In this document: positions 25,755-40,103 of the stretch, in pieces
Layout: each line of letters starts with the position of its first letter
Position numbering within the stretch: the stretch's first letter is position 1
Origin: Sinosporangium siamense
GTDB lineage: Bacteria > Actinomycetota > Actinomycetes > Streptosporangiales > Streptosporangiaceae
NCBI RefSeq assembly: GCF_016863435.1
Contig: NZ_BOOW01000023.1
Span: 124,001-188,000 of the forward strand
Reading direction: 5' to 3'
DNA length: 64,000 bases
Notes under the pieces: generated by a model
Databases searched by the model: none
Told to the model about the DNA's origin: nothing
The model's input: the letters and a program-made list of their open reading frames with translations, nothing else
Position numbers and translations under genes: made by a program

Positions 25755-26261
25755 ATGCGAATGGGACTAGCAGTCACCGGATGCCTCACACTGATCATGA
25801 GCACGGCGGCGGCCGCGCCCGCGCTGGGCGCCGCCTCGGCCTCCAGGGCCTCCGCCGTACACTCCGGGGCCCCCACCTCACACTCCGGGGCTTCCGCCGT
25901 ACACGACCGACCCGCCGCCTCCCCCAGGCCCAAGGGGCCGCAGCCCACCAAGCCCACCGGCGACGCCCTGAACCCGCGCCCGGTGCAGTGGATCAGCGCC
26001 AAGCCCGTCTCCAAGGGCAAGTACAAGGGCAAGGCGATCAAGCTCGTGTGGTGGTCGGGGGTGGAGCCGTGCCATGTGCTCGACCGGGTCACGGTGAAGC
26101 GCACCGCCAAGCGGCTCGTCGTGACACTGCATGAGGGCGTGGCCAAGAACGCCGCCTCGGTCATGTGCATTGAGCTGGCGATACAGAAAACGACCACGGT
26201 GAAGCTCAAGCACCCGATCGGCAAGCGCAAGATCGTCGACGGGGCCCGTCTCAAGAGGTGA
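25755..26261 (+). CDS. secreted protein of unknown function
   Basis: This 168-residue protein has a signal peptide (MRMGLAVTGCLTLIMSTAAAAPALGAASA), an Ala/Ser/His-rich spacer, and a compact basic C-terminal domain of about 95 residues. The domain contains VQWISAKP, KAIKLVWWSGVEPCHVLDRV and SVMCIELAI. The two cysteines in the domain probably form a disulfide outside the cell. The domain looks conserved in actinomycetes, but I do not recognise a function. No strong ribosome-binding site is seen; ATG 25761 is an alternative start. It is divergent from proC. Confidence 0.72.
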   Translation: MRMGLAVTGCLTLIMSTAAAAPALGAASASRASAVHSGAPTSHSGASAVHDRPAASPRPKGPQPTKPTGDALNPRPVQWISAKPVSKGKYKGKAIKLVWWSGVEPCHVLDRVTVKRTAKRLVVTLHEGVAKNAASVMCIELAIQKTTTVKLKHPIGKRKIVDGARLKR

Positions 26262-26278
26262 GGGGCCCGTTGGGCAGT

Positions 26279-26296
26279 TAGTTGAAACGTCAACTA
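26279..26296. promoter_or_regulatory. MarR-type operator palindrome upstream of the flavoprotein gene
   Basis: TAGTTGA-AACG-TCAACTA, perfect 7-bp arms, 53 bp before the flavoprotein ATG. The TTGA-N4-TCAA core is the type bound by MarR-family repressors. No such regulator gene is in the window. Confidence 0.6.
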
Positions 26297-26348
26297 CCTT
26301 GAGACGTGACGCCTGGCACCAGGCGACACGCACAAGGAGGACACACCC

Positions 26349-27425
26349 ATGAGCGCAACCGTTGCGATCATCGGAGGAGGGTACGGCGGAGCCGCCGCGG
26401 CCAAAGCCCTCGACGACGTCGCCGACGTCATCCTTATCGAGCCCAGGGACGCCTTCGTCCACAACGTCGGTTCCCTGCGCGCGGTCGTGCGGCCCGAGTG
26501 GATGCCGCAGATCTTCTATCCCTACGACAACCTGCTCGCGCGCGGCCGGGTCGTGCGCGACAGGGCTGTCGGCGTGGACGCCGAGAAGGTGACGCTCGCC
26601 TCGGGTGAGACCGTGGCCGCCGACTACATCGTGCTGGCCACCGGCTCCCGCTATCCGTTCCCGGCGAAGAGCAACCTCGACGACACCGCCGCCGCCCAGG
26701 ACAGATACCGCGCCGCGTACCACCAGCTCGCGCCGGCCGAGCGGGTGGTGCTATTCGGCGCAGGACCGGTCGGGCTGGAGTTCGCCGGGGAGATCAAGGC
26801 GGAGTGGCCGGACAAGCAGGTCGTGCTCATCGATCCCGCCGCCGAGATCCTCGCGGACTACGACCGGGAGTTGCGCGACGAGATCCGGTCCCAGCTCGAC
26901 GCCCTCGGCGTGCGCCTGGCGCTCGGCAGCCCGGCCGCCGAGCCGCCGTCGCTCGACGGGGTGCGCGGGGGTTTCACTGTCACCACCGAGGCGGGAGAGT
27001 CCTTCGACGGGGACATCTGGTTCCGCTGCCACGGCGTCTTCCCGATCACCGACTACCTCACGGGCACGCTGTCGTCCGCGAGGCAGGCGGACGGCAGGAT
27101 CCAGGTGGGCGGCACCCTGCAGGTCGCCGGGCACGACTCGGTGTTCGCCCTCGGGGACATCACCACCGTGCCCGAGGCCAAGCGGGCGGGCTCGGCCATG
27201 CGCCACGGCGAGGTGATCGCCGAGAACATCCGCGCGCTCATCGCCGGCGAGGCCGCCGTGACCGAATATGAGCCGAGCAGCGGCTTCATCCTCCTCCCCC
27301 TCGGCCCGAACGGCGGCGCGGGGCAGATGCCCGGCGCCGGCGTCGTCGGGGCGGAGACCGCCTCGCAGTACAAGGGAGCCGACATGATGCTCGGCCGCTT
27401 CAACGAGATCTTCGGACGCGCCTGA
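26349..27425 (+). CDS. NAD(P)/FAD-dependent oxidoreductase (AIF/NDH-like)
   Basis: This 358-residue two-dinucleotide-binding flavoprotein has FAD loop VAIIGGGYGGAAAAKAL at about 4-20, the YIVLATGSRYPFP ATG motif, the NAD(P)-binding VVLFGAGPVGLEFAGEI at about 133-149, and FALGDIT for FAD near the end. It resembles apoptosis-inducing-factor-like and FSP1-like quinone reductases. AAGGAGG, a near-perfect ribosome-binding site, precedes the ATG by 7 nt. A perfect palindrome 53 bp upstream suggests repression by a MarR-type regulator. The last 13 codons and stop form the first unit of a tandem repeat array that continues downstream. Confidence 0.88.
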   Translation: MSATVAIIGGGYGGAAAAKALDDVADVILIEPRDAFVHNVGSLRAVVRPEWMPQIFYPYDNLLARGRVVRDRAVGVDAEKVTLASGETVAADYIVLATGSRYPFPAKSNLDDTAAAQDRYRAAYHQLAPAERVVLFGAGPVGLEFAGEIKAEWPDKQVVLIDPAAEILADYDRELRDEIRSQLDALGVRLALGSPAAEPPSLDGVRGGFTVTTEAGESFDGDIWFRCHGVFPITDYLTGTLSSARQADGRIQVGGTLQVAGHDSVFALGDITTVPEAKRAGSAMRHGEVIAENIRALIAGEAAVTEYEPSSGFILLPLGPNGGAGQMPGAGVVGAETASQYKGADMMLGRFNEIFGRA

Positions 27426-27616
27426 GCCCGCCGTCCGCAGAGAGCTTCAGACAGACCTGAACCCGGCGGTTCGCCGAGAACCCCGGACAGGTCTGAGCCC
27501 GCGGTCCGTCGAGATCTTTGGACAGCTTTCACTCGCGGTCCGTCGAGATCTTCGGACGGCTTTTATCTCGCGGTCCGTCGAGATCTTCGGACCGTCCGAG
27601 CCCGCGGCGCGTCCGC
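27405..27616 (+). repeat. 34-36-bp tandem array seeded by the 3' end of the flavoprotein gene
   Basis: Six consecutive units, each opening with GAGATCTTCGGAC or a variant, start at 27405, 27440, 27476, 27511, 27545 and 27580. The first unit is the coding end of the flavoprotein gene, with its stop codon. Units 3-5 share the tail CGCGGTCCGTC. Each later unit can form a GGTCCG...CGGACC-type stem. The array appears to be reiteration of the gene's terminal sequence. Confidence 0.85.
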
Positions 27617-27700
27617 GGCCCCGCGATCCGTCCGCACCGGTCACCGGCCCGGGCGGCCGGACCGGCGGCCCGCGCGGCCCCCTCGCAGGCCGCGCGGCCG

Positions 27701-27738
27701 GGAAAGGCCGGTACGGCACTGCCGTACCGGCCTTTTCC
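27701..27738. terminator. strong intrinsic terminator
   Basis: Perfect 16-bp stem AAAGGCCGGTACGGCA / TGCCGTACCGGCCTTT with a one-base loop and an A-run/T-run on either side, so it can act in both directions. It lies 280 bp after the flavoprotein gene and isolates the heat-shock operon. Confidence 0.85.
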
Positions 27739-30132
<2,394 letters not shown>

Positions 30133-30157
30133 CCTTCGCGGCGAGGGGAGCACGCTC

Positions 30158-30805
30158 GTGAACACGCGTGAGAACGGGCCCGAGGAGGAGCCGGTGATCC
30201 GCGACAATCGGAAGATCGACCCGAAGACCGGGCAGGTTCGGGACGCCTCGGGCAAACCGGCGGACACGCCGGCGCCGCCCGCGGCCCCCCCGTCCGCAGG
30301 TCCCGCCGAGGCGGCGTCGGGGGCCGACGCCGACCTGGTCGCCCAGCTCGCCGAGCGCACGGGTGACCTGCAGCGCCTGCAGGCCGAATACTCCAACTAT
30401 CGCAAGAGGGTGGAGCGCGATCGGGTCGCAGTGCGTGAGCAGGCCGTGGCGGGAGCGCTGACCGAGCTGCTGCCGGTGCTCGACGACATCGGCCGGGCGC
30501 GCGACCACGGTGAGCTGACCGGGGGCTTCGCCAAGGTCGGCGAGTCGCTGGAGGGCACGCTGACCAAGCTCGGGCTCGAGCCGTTCGGCGCGAAGGGCGA
30601 CCCGTTCGACCCGATGGTGCACGAGGCGCTGATGCACAGCTACTCGAGCGACGTCACCGAGCCGACCTGCGTGGAGATCCTCCAGCCTGGCTATCGCATC
30701 GGCGACCGGGTGCTGCGCCCGGCCAGGGTGGCGGTGGCCGAGCCCGATGACTCGGCACAGAGCGCCGGCCTCGCCGGCGGCGACATCCTCTCCGACGACA
30801 ACTGA
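30158..30805 (+). CDS. grpE: nucleotide exchange factor GrpE
   Basis: Releases ADP from DnaK. This 215-residue protein has a variable, Pro/Ala-rich N-terminus, a long dimerising coiled coil (DLVAQLAERTGDLQRLQAEYSNYRKRVERD) and the C-terminal beta domain with FDPMVHEALMHSYSSDV ... ILQPGYRIGDRVLRPARVAVA. The GTG start at 30158 has GAGGGGAG about 8 nt upstream and lies 25 nt after the dnaK stop. Confidence 0.97.
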   Translation: MNTRENGPEEEPVIRDNRKIDPKTGQVRDASGKPADTPAPPAAPPSAGPAEAASGADADLVAQLAERTGDLQRLQAEYSNYRKRVERDRVAVREQAVAGALTELLPVLDDIGRARDHGELTGGFAKVGESLEGTLTKLGLEPFGAKGDPFDPMVHEALMHSYSSDVTEPTCVEILQPGYRIGDRVLRPARVAVAEPDDSAQSAGLAGGDILSDDN

Positions 30806-30840
30806 CACGGCCCCCACCACAAGCGAAGGATGACGCGTAG

Positions 30841-32031
<1,191 letters not shown>

Positions 32032-32035
32032 GCCG

Positions 32036-32380
32036 ATGGACGCCAACTATTTCAATCTGTCCGACGACACACCGGTCTATGTCATCTCGGTGGCCGCCCA
32101 GCTTTCCGGGCTGCACCCGCAGACATTGCGGCAATACGACCGGATGGGGCTTGTCAGTCCAGGTCGCACGGCAGGCCGGGGGCGTCTCTACTCGACTCGC
32201 GACATCGTGTTGCTCCGCGAGGTTCAGCGCCTCTCCCAGGAGGAGGGCATCAACCTCGCGGGCATCAAACGCATTCTCCAATTGGAGAGTGAAAACCTCC
32301 GCCTCCACGACGAGGTCATGAGGCTGAGGGCTGAGATGGCGACCATTCGCGCGTTGATCCGCTACGAGCTCCCCCCCTGA
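32036..32380 (+). CDS. hspR: heat-shock repressor HspR (MerR family)
   Basis: This 114-residue MerR-type regulator has a winged helix with VYVISVAAQLSGLHPQTLRQYDRMGLVSPGRTAGRGRLYS, then a helical dimerisation tail (ILQLESENLRLHDEVMRLRAEM). HspR binds HAIR sequences and uses DnaK as co-repressor in Streptomyces. Here it closes the operon 4 bp after dnaJ, and HAIR boxes precede dnaK, so feedback autoregulation is expected. Confidence 0.97.
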   Translation: MDANYFNLSDDTPVYVISVAAQLSGLHPQTLRQYDRMGLVSPGRTAGRGRLYSTRDIVLLREVQRLSQEEGINLAGIKRILQLESENLRLHDEVMRLRAEMATIRALIRYELPP

Positions 32381-32535
32381 CGCGTCCGGCCGGCATCTCG
32401 CGGCGCCCTCCACGTTCCACCACGTCACCGGCTCCGGGGCGACCGGCCCGCCGGGCTCTGCCGTACTCAGGTGTGGTCGTGCGTGGCACGGCGCGCAATC
32501 ACCACGGGGTTATGAACTAACGAGGCGGATCACGC

Positions 32536-35118
<2,583 letters not shown>

Positions 35119-35144
35119 GCCTTCGGTCCTCAAGGCCACGGGAA

Positions 35145-35177
35145 GTACGGCGAAGCCCCCGAAAGGCTTCGCCGTAC
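35145..35177. terminator. bidirectional terminator between clpB and the convergent hydrolase gene
   Basis: Perfect 13-bp stem GTACGGCGAAGCC-N7-GGCTTCGCCGTAC, located 27 bp after the clpB stop and 37 bp before the convergent stop. It lacks a long T-run. Confidence 0.8.
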
Positions 35178-35213
35178 CCGCGTGGGCGGCCGGGGCGCCG
35201 CGTCGCCGGTGCG

Positions 35214-36410
35214 TCAGCGGGTGTGGAACTTCACCTCGGGATAGCGCTTGGAGGGGCCGTTGAGCAGCGGCTGGGGTCGCTTGCGCAGGTGCAGGTCGTA
35301 GAAGGCGCCGACATAAGCGCGGGTGATCTCCATCGAACGGGCACCGGAGACCGGCACCCCGAGGTCGAAGTCGAGCTGTTTGAGGATGAGCGGAAAGTCG
35401 GTGTAGGACGCGTGGTGCCCGCCGGCCAGGGTCAGCCAGCGTTTCCACCCGGTCATACGCGTGAAGTCGCGGTCCCATGACGCATTGCCGGCGCCCGGCT
35501 TGCTGAACTGGTCGTCGCCGATCACCATGAACGGCCGGGAGAGGCCGGACTCGGGCAGCGGCACGAAGAACCACCCGTCGAGGTTGACTCCGGCGCGCAC
35601 CCGCGAATCCTTGACCATGGTCCACGCGGAGCTGTTGCCGCCGACGGAGTGGCCCCCCATGGCGATCTTGGTGCGGTCGATCAGCGCGCTGTGTTTCCAG
35701 GCGGGGTTCGGCCCGGTCAGCCGGTCGAGCACGAAGGATACGTCGGCCTGCCGGCCCCTGGTGATCTTGTCACCGGCCTTGTGCGCGTCCTGCTCCTGCT
35801 CCGCGCAGGCGAGGCAGGTGGCCAGTCCGCCCGGAAACTTCGCACCGTATGACTCGTATTTGTGGTCGATTCCCGCCACAAGGTAGCCACGACTCGCGAG
35901 TTCCTCCGCCAGGCTCGTCAGTGAGGTGCGCGGCATCGTGAAGCCCGGGGACAGGACGACCAGAGGCAGCGATCGTTTACGGCCGGCCGGTGGGGCGTCG
36001 GCGACCGCGTGGGTCCTGGTCCTGCCGACCGCCGCCGGGGAGAGCTGGAAGAGTTTCTGCCCTTGCAGCATCATCTCCGCCTCCTCGGTGGTCATATAGG
36101 TCGCCCGCGGGCCACTCGTGGCCTTCGTGGGATACCACAGCGAGACCATGAGTTCCCGCGCCTTCTCCTCGGGCGCCCAGGGGTCGGGGCGGGAGTCGTC
36201 CACCAGATGCAGCGTCGTCGTGCCCACCGCGCGGGGGCCCGTCGGCTGGGGCAGCACGGGGGTCACTCCCGGGTCGGTGGGGGCGGGGCGTGGGGTGGAG
36301 GCCGGCGGGGAGGCGGACGGCGCGGGGGTGGGAACGGCGGCGGCGGGCGCGGCGAACGCGAGCAGGGCGACGCCCGTGGCCAAGACGCCGCGCAGAGGTG
36401 TTGCTGACAT
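35214..36410 (-). CDS. secreted alpha/beta hydrolase (PAF-acetylhydrolase/dienelactone-hydrolase-like)
   Basis: This 398-residue protein has a signal peptide (MSATPLRGVLATGVALLAFAAPAAA), a Pro-rich spacer and an alpha/beta hydrolase fold. The nucleophile elbow is MGGHSVGGNSSAW, the oxyanion-loop region is LPLVVLSPGFTMPRTSLTSLAEELAS, and a late GGHHASYTDFP provides the catalytic His. The pattern fits esterases of the platelet-activating-factor acetylhydrolase group found in actinomycetes. Start 36410 is preferred to ATG 36419 because AGGAG is then 10 nt away instead of 1 nt. Substrate unknown. Confidence 0.85.
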   Translation of the reverse strand: MSATPLRGVLATGVALLAFAAPAAAVPTPAPSASPPASTPRPAPTDPGVTPVLPQPTGPRAVGTTTLHLVDDSRPDPWAPEEKARELMVSLWYPTKATSGPRATYMTTEEAEMMLQGQKLFQLSPAAVGRTRTHAVADAPPAGRKRSLPLVVLSPGFTMPRTSLTSLAEELASRGYLVAGIDHKYESYGAKFPGGLATCLACAEQEQDAHKAGDKITRGRQADVSFVLDRLTGPNPAWKHSALIDRTKIAMGGHSVGGNSSAWTMVKDSRVRAGVNLDGWFFVPLPESGLSRPFMVIGDDQFSKPGAGNASWDRDFTRMTGWKRWLTLAGGHHASYTDFPLILKQLDFDLGVPVSGARSMEITRAYVGAFYDLHLRKRPQPLLNGPSKRYPEVKFHTR

Positions 36411-36773
36411 GGCGTCCATGCTCCTGAAACGGGCGCGGCTCGACCTCGGCTGAAAGATCGGTTGGGGAATGCGACTTTCGACGTCCCCTGCGGCCCGGAT
36501 ATGTCGCAGGTCGGAGACGCACGTCCGCCAGCGGGGGCCGGGGGGCAGATTCCGGCCGATCACGGGCGATCGCCCCGGAGGTCAAGATCAAATCGATGCG
36601 ATGCCCGTCTACGGTGTCTGCCAACGGCCACCCAACACTCCAGCGAGGCAGGTAAGGGCTTGCCCACCATTGGGTTATCCCGGCCTCGGCATTGGGCTAA
36701 CCCGCCGCCCGGTGTCTCTCCCGTGGCTACGTTCGCGTCCGTCGGACAACCGAACACCATCAGGGGGACGCGC
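36411..36773. other. intergenic region between divergent secreted-protein genes
   Basis: 363 bp holding the promoters of the hydrolase (minus) and the secreted low-complexity protein (plus). An open frame continues through it but shows no family motif. AGGGGG near 36762-36767 is the ribosome-binding site of the plus-strand gene. Confidence 0.5.
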
Positions 36774-37574
36774 ATGTTCAACGCATCACGGAAAGTCCGA
36801 GCAATCCTCGCCGCCACCGCCGTGCTCACCACGGCCCAATGGCTGGGCCCCGGCCCGGCGGGAGCGGACACACTTTGCACAGTGGTCGACCCCATGCACC
36901 TCTTCAGCCCGGTCGGCGCGCTCGGTTCGACGGGCACACTCGGTTCGGCAGGCGCCGCCGTCTCGGTCTGCGGCGAGACCCGGGGCGTGTCGACAGTGCT
37001 CAACCCGGCGGGCCAGGCCCCGTGGGTGGCGATCGAGGGGGTGGCGTCGGCACTGGGGTTGTACGGCCTGCCCGAGGCGGCGTCGATCCCGAGCGCCGCC
37101 CGCACCGTGCCCCTGGCCGCCGCGGCTCCGGAGGAGGCCTGGGGCGCGTCCGTGCTGTCCGCCCTCCCCGCCCTGCCCGCGCCGATCCTCGCGGACCGCC
37201 CGGCTCCCGCCCCGGTGCCCCTGTCCATGCCGGGAGACATGGACCGCACAGGAGCCGTCGACCCCACCCTGATAGCCGGTGTCCCCGACTATCCCGGACT
37301 GCCCGCCGTTCCCGACGCACCGGCCGCGTGGCTGCCCCGCCCCGGTGAAGCACACGCGCCGGGGCTCGCGCTCACGACCGGTGACATCCCAGGGCTTTCG
37401 AATCCGGTCGCGGTTCCCCCCGCGGCGGCCCACCCGGTCCCCGCACCGCTCTCAGTGCCCGCTCCGGCCTCGATCCCGGCTCCGGACGCGGTCCCGGACC
37501 CCGCCTCGGCCAGGGCCGCCCTCACCGACACCCTGGGCGGCGCGGGCGCCTCACTCAAGGACAAGCTGGGATAA
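36774..37574 (+). CDS. secreted low-complexity (Ala/Pro-rich) protein
   Basis: This 266-residue protein has a signal peptide (FNASRKVRAILAATAVLTTAQ, cleaved near PAGADTLC). A short N-terminal part has two cysteines (TLCTVV, VSVCGETR), followed by an Ala/Pro/Val-rich tail without recognisable domain, ending DTLGGAGASLKDKLG. AGGGGG stands about 7 nt before the ATG. The composition suggests a cell-wall-associated or surface protein. It is not a chaplin: the chaplin core GNVVS-type motif is missing. Function unknown. Confidence 0.7.
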   Translation: MFNASRKVRAILAATAVLTTAQWLGPGPAGADTLCTVVDPMHLFSPVGALGSTGTLGSAGAAVSVCGETRGVSTVLNPAGQAPWVAIEGVASALGLYGLPEAASIPSAARTVPLAAAAPEEAWGASVLSALPALPAPILADRPAPAPVPLSMPGDMDRTGAVDPTLIAGVPDYPGLPAVPDAPAAWLPRPGEAHAPGLALTTGDIPGLSNPVAVPPAAAHPVPAPLSVPAPASIPAPDAVPDPASARAALTDTLGGAGASLKDKLG

Positions 37575-37753
37575 GGAAAGGCGGGCAGAACGTCTCGTCT
37601 CGCGGGCGAGACTCTCCACCGCAGGCGACGGCAGCGGGCACATCGTCACGCCGCCGCGCCACGCCGGTCACGAGGACACGAGGGCTCTGCCGTACAACGC
37701 GCTCCCCACCCGTCAGGTCCGCTTCCACCGACTGGAGGCCGACTGCGGGGAGG

Positions 37754-37878
37754 GTACGGCGGAGCCCATGCCCGGCCGGAGGCGACTCGAACCGGCCGCC
37801 CCCACCCCGAGTACGGCGGAGCCCATGCCCGGCCGGAGGCGACTCGACCCCACCCGAGGTACGGCGGGGCCCACACCT
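37754..37878. repeat. 37-bp perfect direct repeat plus partial third copy
   Basis: The 37 bp at 37754-37790 recur without change at 37811-37847 (57-bp period). A 3' partial copy beginning GGTACGGCGGGGCCCA follows at about 37858. They lie in the intergenic space between two convergent genes, where no gene is supported. Confidence 0.85.
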
Positions 37879-37894
37879 CGCCAGGTGCGATGAC

Positions 37895-37924
37895 ATGGGT
37901 CACGATCCAAGGATCGTGGCCCAT
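37895..37924. terminator. terminator-like hairpin between convergent genes
   Basis: ATGGGTCACGATCC-AA-GGATCGTGGCCCAT, 14-bp arms with a single G-T wobble. It lies 52 bp before the stop of the minus-strand helical-repeat gene and probably ends transcripts from that side. Confidence 0.7.
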
Positions 37925-37976
37925 TCCTATGTTCCTCTGACCTGTCGAGGAGACCCGGTCCCGGGGGACGTGCCGT

Positions 37977-38564
37977 TCAGGAGATGAGTTCGTCGAGTTC
38001 GTCCTCAGGAAGCCCGAGGTCGACGCGGATGCGATAGCGGGTGCGCAACAGGGCGGAGTGCTCCCCCGTGCCTTTCTGGCCGGAGAGGGCACCTCTGGTG
38101 GCCCATTCGTGCGCCGCGGGCAGATCGCCATACGCGACGAGGGTTTCGGCGACGGTCAGCACGGTCGCGGTGTTCACACCGTCGTCGCAGCGGATCACCT
38201 CGATGAGCTCTCTGGCCTCGTCTGCCCGGTCGAGTTCGAACAAGGTGTCCGCGATGCCCGCTCGGGGATCGACGGCCACTTCGCCTCCGTCTTCGATCGC
38301 ACTTTGAAAACTGGTCAGAGCCCGGACGGCCTGCCCGGCTTGACGCCATTCCTCGGCCGCGAGCATGAGGATCGCGGCTCTGGAGACCTCGCCGGAGTCG
38401 TACGACTGCGCGAGATCGTCGAGTTTCCTCGCGAGAGAAGCGTGGTCGTCAGCCAGCAGAGCCTGTTCCAGCAGCCGATCAAGGTGCTCACGTGTCACAT
38501 GCGCCACACCGCGAGCGTACCTAGCGACGGACCTTTTTGCCGGGACAATACGCGCAGCGGCCAT
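37977..38564 (-). CDS. TPR-like helical-repeat protein
   Basis: This protein of about 195 residues is almost wholly helical. Degenerate TPR pairs are seen in SRAAILMLAAEEWRQAGQAVRALTSFQSAIEDG, GIADTLFELDRADEARELIEVIR and TVAETLVAYGDLPAAHEWATRGA. It has no signal peptide or catalytic motif. The start is uncertain: the first about 20 residues are Arg-rich and may not be translated, and a GTG at 38498 (VTREHLDRLL) is a good alternative. No clear ribosome-binding site is seen. A scaffold or adaptor role is possible; function unknown. Confidence 0.7.
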   Translation of the reverse strand: MAAARIVPAKRSVARYARGVAHVTREHLDRLLEQALLADDHASLARKLDDLAQSYDSGEVSRAAILMLAAEEWRQAGQAVRALTSFQSAIEDGGEVAVDPRAGIADTLFELDRADEARELIEVIRCDDGVNTATVLTVAETLVAYGDLPAAHEWATRGALSGQKGTGEHSALLRTRYRIRVDLGLPEDELDELIS

Positions 38565-38678
38565 CACACAGGTTCGGCAACGTTACGTATATGATTCCCT
38601 ACTCTTTGCGTGTCCTTCCTGGTCAACGGGCATAACCGACAAAGACCGGTGGGTGACGACGCCGAGGAAGGGGCTGCG

Positions 38679-39224
38679 ATGGGGCTGTCCAAGCAGATGA
38701 CCTTCACGGTGATGTGCGCTCTGATCCTCGCTGCAGTGATCCCCGGAGCGGCCGGTTATCTGTCGGGACGGCTTGAGGTCGTGGAGCGTGCCGAGCGGGA
38801 TCTCCGCACCCTGGAGACCCGGCTGGCCGCCGATCGCAAAGCCTGGCGCGGCCGGCTTTCCGAAAGAGACAAAGAGCTGCGCAACACCGCGGCCGGCCCG
38901 ATCCCCGTGACCCGCTGCCCGGCGCGCCCCGAGCGGAAACGATCCCCCGTCCAGGTGACGCGGGAACTCACGGAAAGCCTGCTGATCAGTCAGGCCCCAC
39001 CGCACCACTTCCCCGGCAAACAGGATGAGAAGCTCTCCCGCCTGCCCGAGCTCGATCCCGATCTCGGGAACTGGCCGTTCCCGGGGTCCGGCCGGCCGGA
39101 GGGTACGGCACGGCGCGCCGAATCCGCAGAAGACCACGTGACGCGGCCCCACAGGCCCGGCGGGGCTCTGCCGTACCTCTCCCCCGAGTCCGACATGGAA
39201 GACCTGGCCCCAGACGGCGAGTGA
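38679..39224 (+). CDS. single-pass membrane protein of unknown function
   Basis: This 181-residue protein has one N-terminal transmembrane segment (TFTVMCALILAAVIPGAAGYL), a short coiled coil (LEVVERAERDLRTLETRLAADRKAWRGRLSERDKEL) and a disordered, acidic, Pro-rich tail. GAGGAAGGGG lies just before the ATG at 38679. It ends 6 bp before the convergent TetR gene. It has no recognised domain and may be lineage-specific. Confidence 0.65.
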   Translation: MGLSKQMTFTVMCALILAAVIPGAAGYLSGRLEVVERAERDLRTLETRLAADRKAWRGRLSERDKELRNTAAGPIPVTRCPARPERKRSPVQVTRELTESLLISQAPPHHFPGKQDEKLSRLPELDPDLGNWPFPGSGRPEGTARRAESAEDHVTRPHRPGGALPYLSPESDMEDLAPDGE

Positions 39225-39230
39225 GCCCCT

Positions 39231-39887
39231 CTAGGAGGCGCTGGGGCCAAGCTCCTGCCTCAGGTAGCCCCGCACGAGTTTCTTGGCCTCATCCACGATC
39301 TCAGGCGCTCCCATGGGATCCCGGCGGAACGCCAGCTTGAGCACCGCGTCACCGGCCTCGACGGCCACGAGGACGGCGAGATCGAGTTCCTCGCTGTCGG
39401 CGAGCCCGAACTCCTTCAGCAACAATCCGCGCAGCCGGCCCGCGATCACCGTGTTGTTGTCGGAGGTCGAATCGATGAGGTTGAGGTCGACGACGTCGCT
39501 GAAATGGAGGGAGCGGAATCCTGGCACGCTCCTATGCATGTCGACATATTCATCGATGATGGCGTCGATCGCTGCCCACCAACTGAGATAGTCCTCGCTC
39601 ACGAAGCGACGGCCCACCCGGGTGACGAAGAACTCCACGTTGCGCCTGGTCAGCGCCTCCGCGATGGCCTTCTTATCCGGGAAGAACTGATAGACCGAGC
39701 CGATCGCGACGCCCGCGCGATCAGCGATCCGGGTCGTGGACAGCGCTTCATAGCCGATTTCGTCGAGCAATTCGGCACAGGCGTCGAGCATGCGCTCAAC
39801 TCGCCGCGCGCTGCGGCGCTGGGTGGGACGACGACGGAGGGGGGCGGTCTCCTGTCCCTCTCGATCCTCACAAGGCAGGGTGGACAC
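39231..39887 (-). CDS. TetR/AcrR-family transcriptional regulator
   Basis: This 218-residue repressor has a canonical N-terminal helix-turn-helix: RRVERMLDACAELLDEIGYEALSTTRIADRAGVAIGSVYQFFPDKKAIAEAL. The C-terminal ligand domain (about 90-210) is variable and acidic and resembles the group with EYVDMHRSVPGFRSLHFSD. The GTG start at 39887 follows an AT-rich stretch (GATATATGG), which could be its -10 region. No adjacent transporter gene is present to suggest the target. Confidence 0.88.
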   Translation of the reverse strand: MSTLPCEDREGQETAPLRRRPTQRRSARRVERMLDACAELLDEIGYEALSTTRIADRAGVAIGSVYQFFPDKKAIAEALTRRNVEFFVTRVGRRFVSEDYLSWWAAIDAIIDEYVDMHRSVPGFRSLHFSDVVDLNLIDSTSDNNTVIAGRLRGLLLKEFGLADSEELDLAVLVAVEAGDAVLKLAFRRDPMGAPEIVDEAKKLVRGYLRQELGPSAS

Positions 39888-40103
39888 TCCATATATCTTG
39901 CCCTCTTGGAGCGTTCCGAGTCAGTTCTTACCCAGCAATACCTCAGGCGGACCTTTTCCGTTCTCGGCCGCCCCCGCCTCGGATAACGCGCCGTCTGACC
40001 TGGTCAGGCACCGCGCCGTGCCTATGCCAGGGGCCTGCCGGATGCGGAAGGACGACCTCCCAAGAGAATAATGATCTAGGGAGGTTATCTGTGCGCGAGC
40101 TGA

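Noticed and set aside
27405-27616. CRISPR array at the 34-36-bp periodic repeat
   Set aside because: Whole units, not repeat plus unique spacer, are related to each other and to the gene end; no cas gene is near.
32381-32535. HAIR box in front of clpB
   Set aside because: Only a single poor half site (ACTCAGG) is present, without an inverted partner at the right spacing.
36774-37574. Chaplin or rodlin, because of bldN in the window
   Set aside because: The protein is secreted and hydrophobic-rich but lacks the chaplin core and the two-Cys spacing; its Ala/Pro-rich tail is unlike either family.
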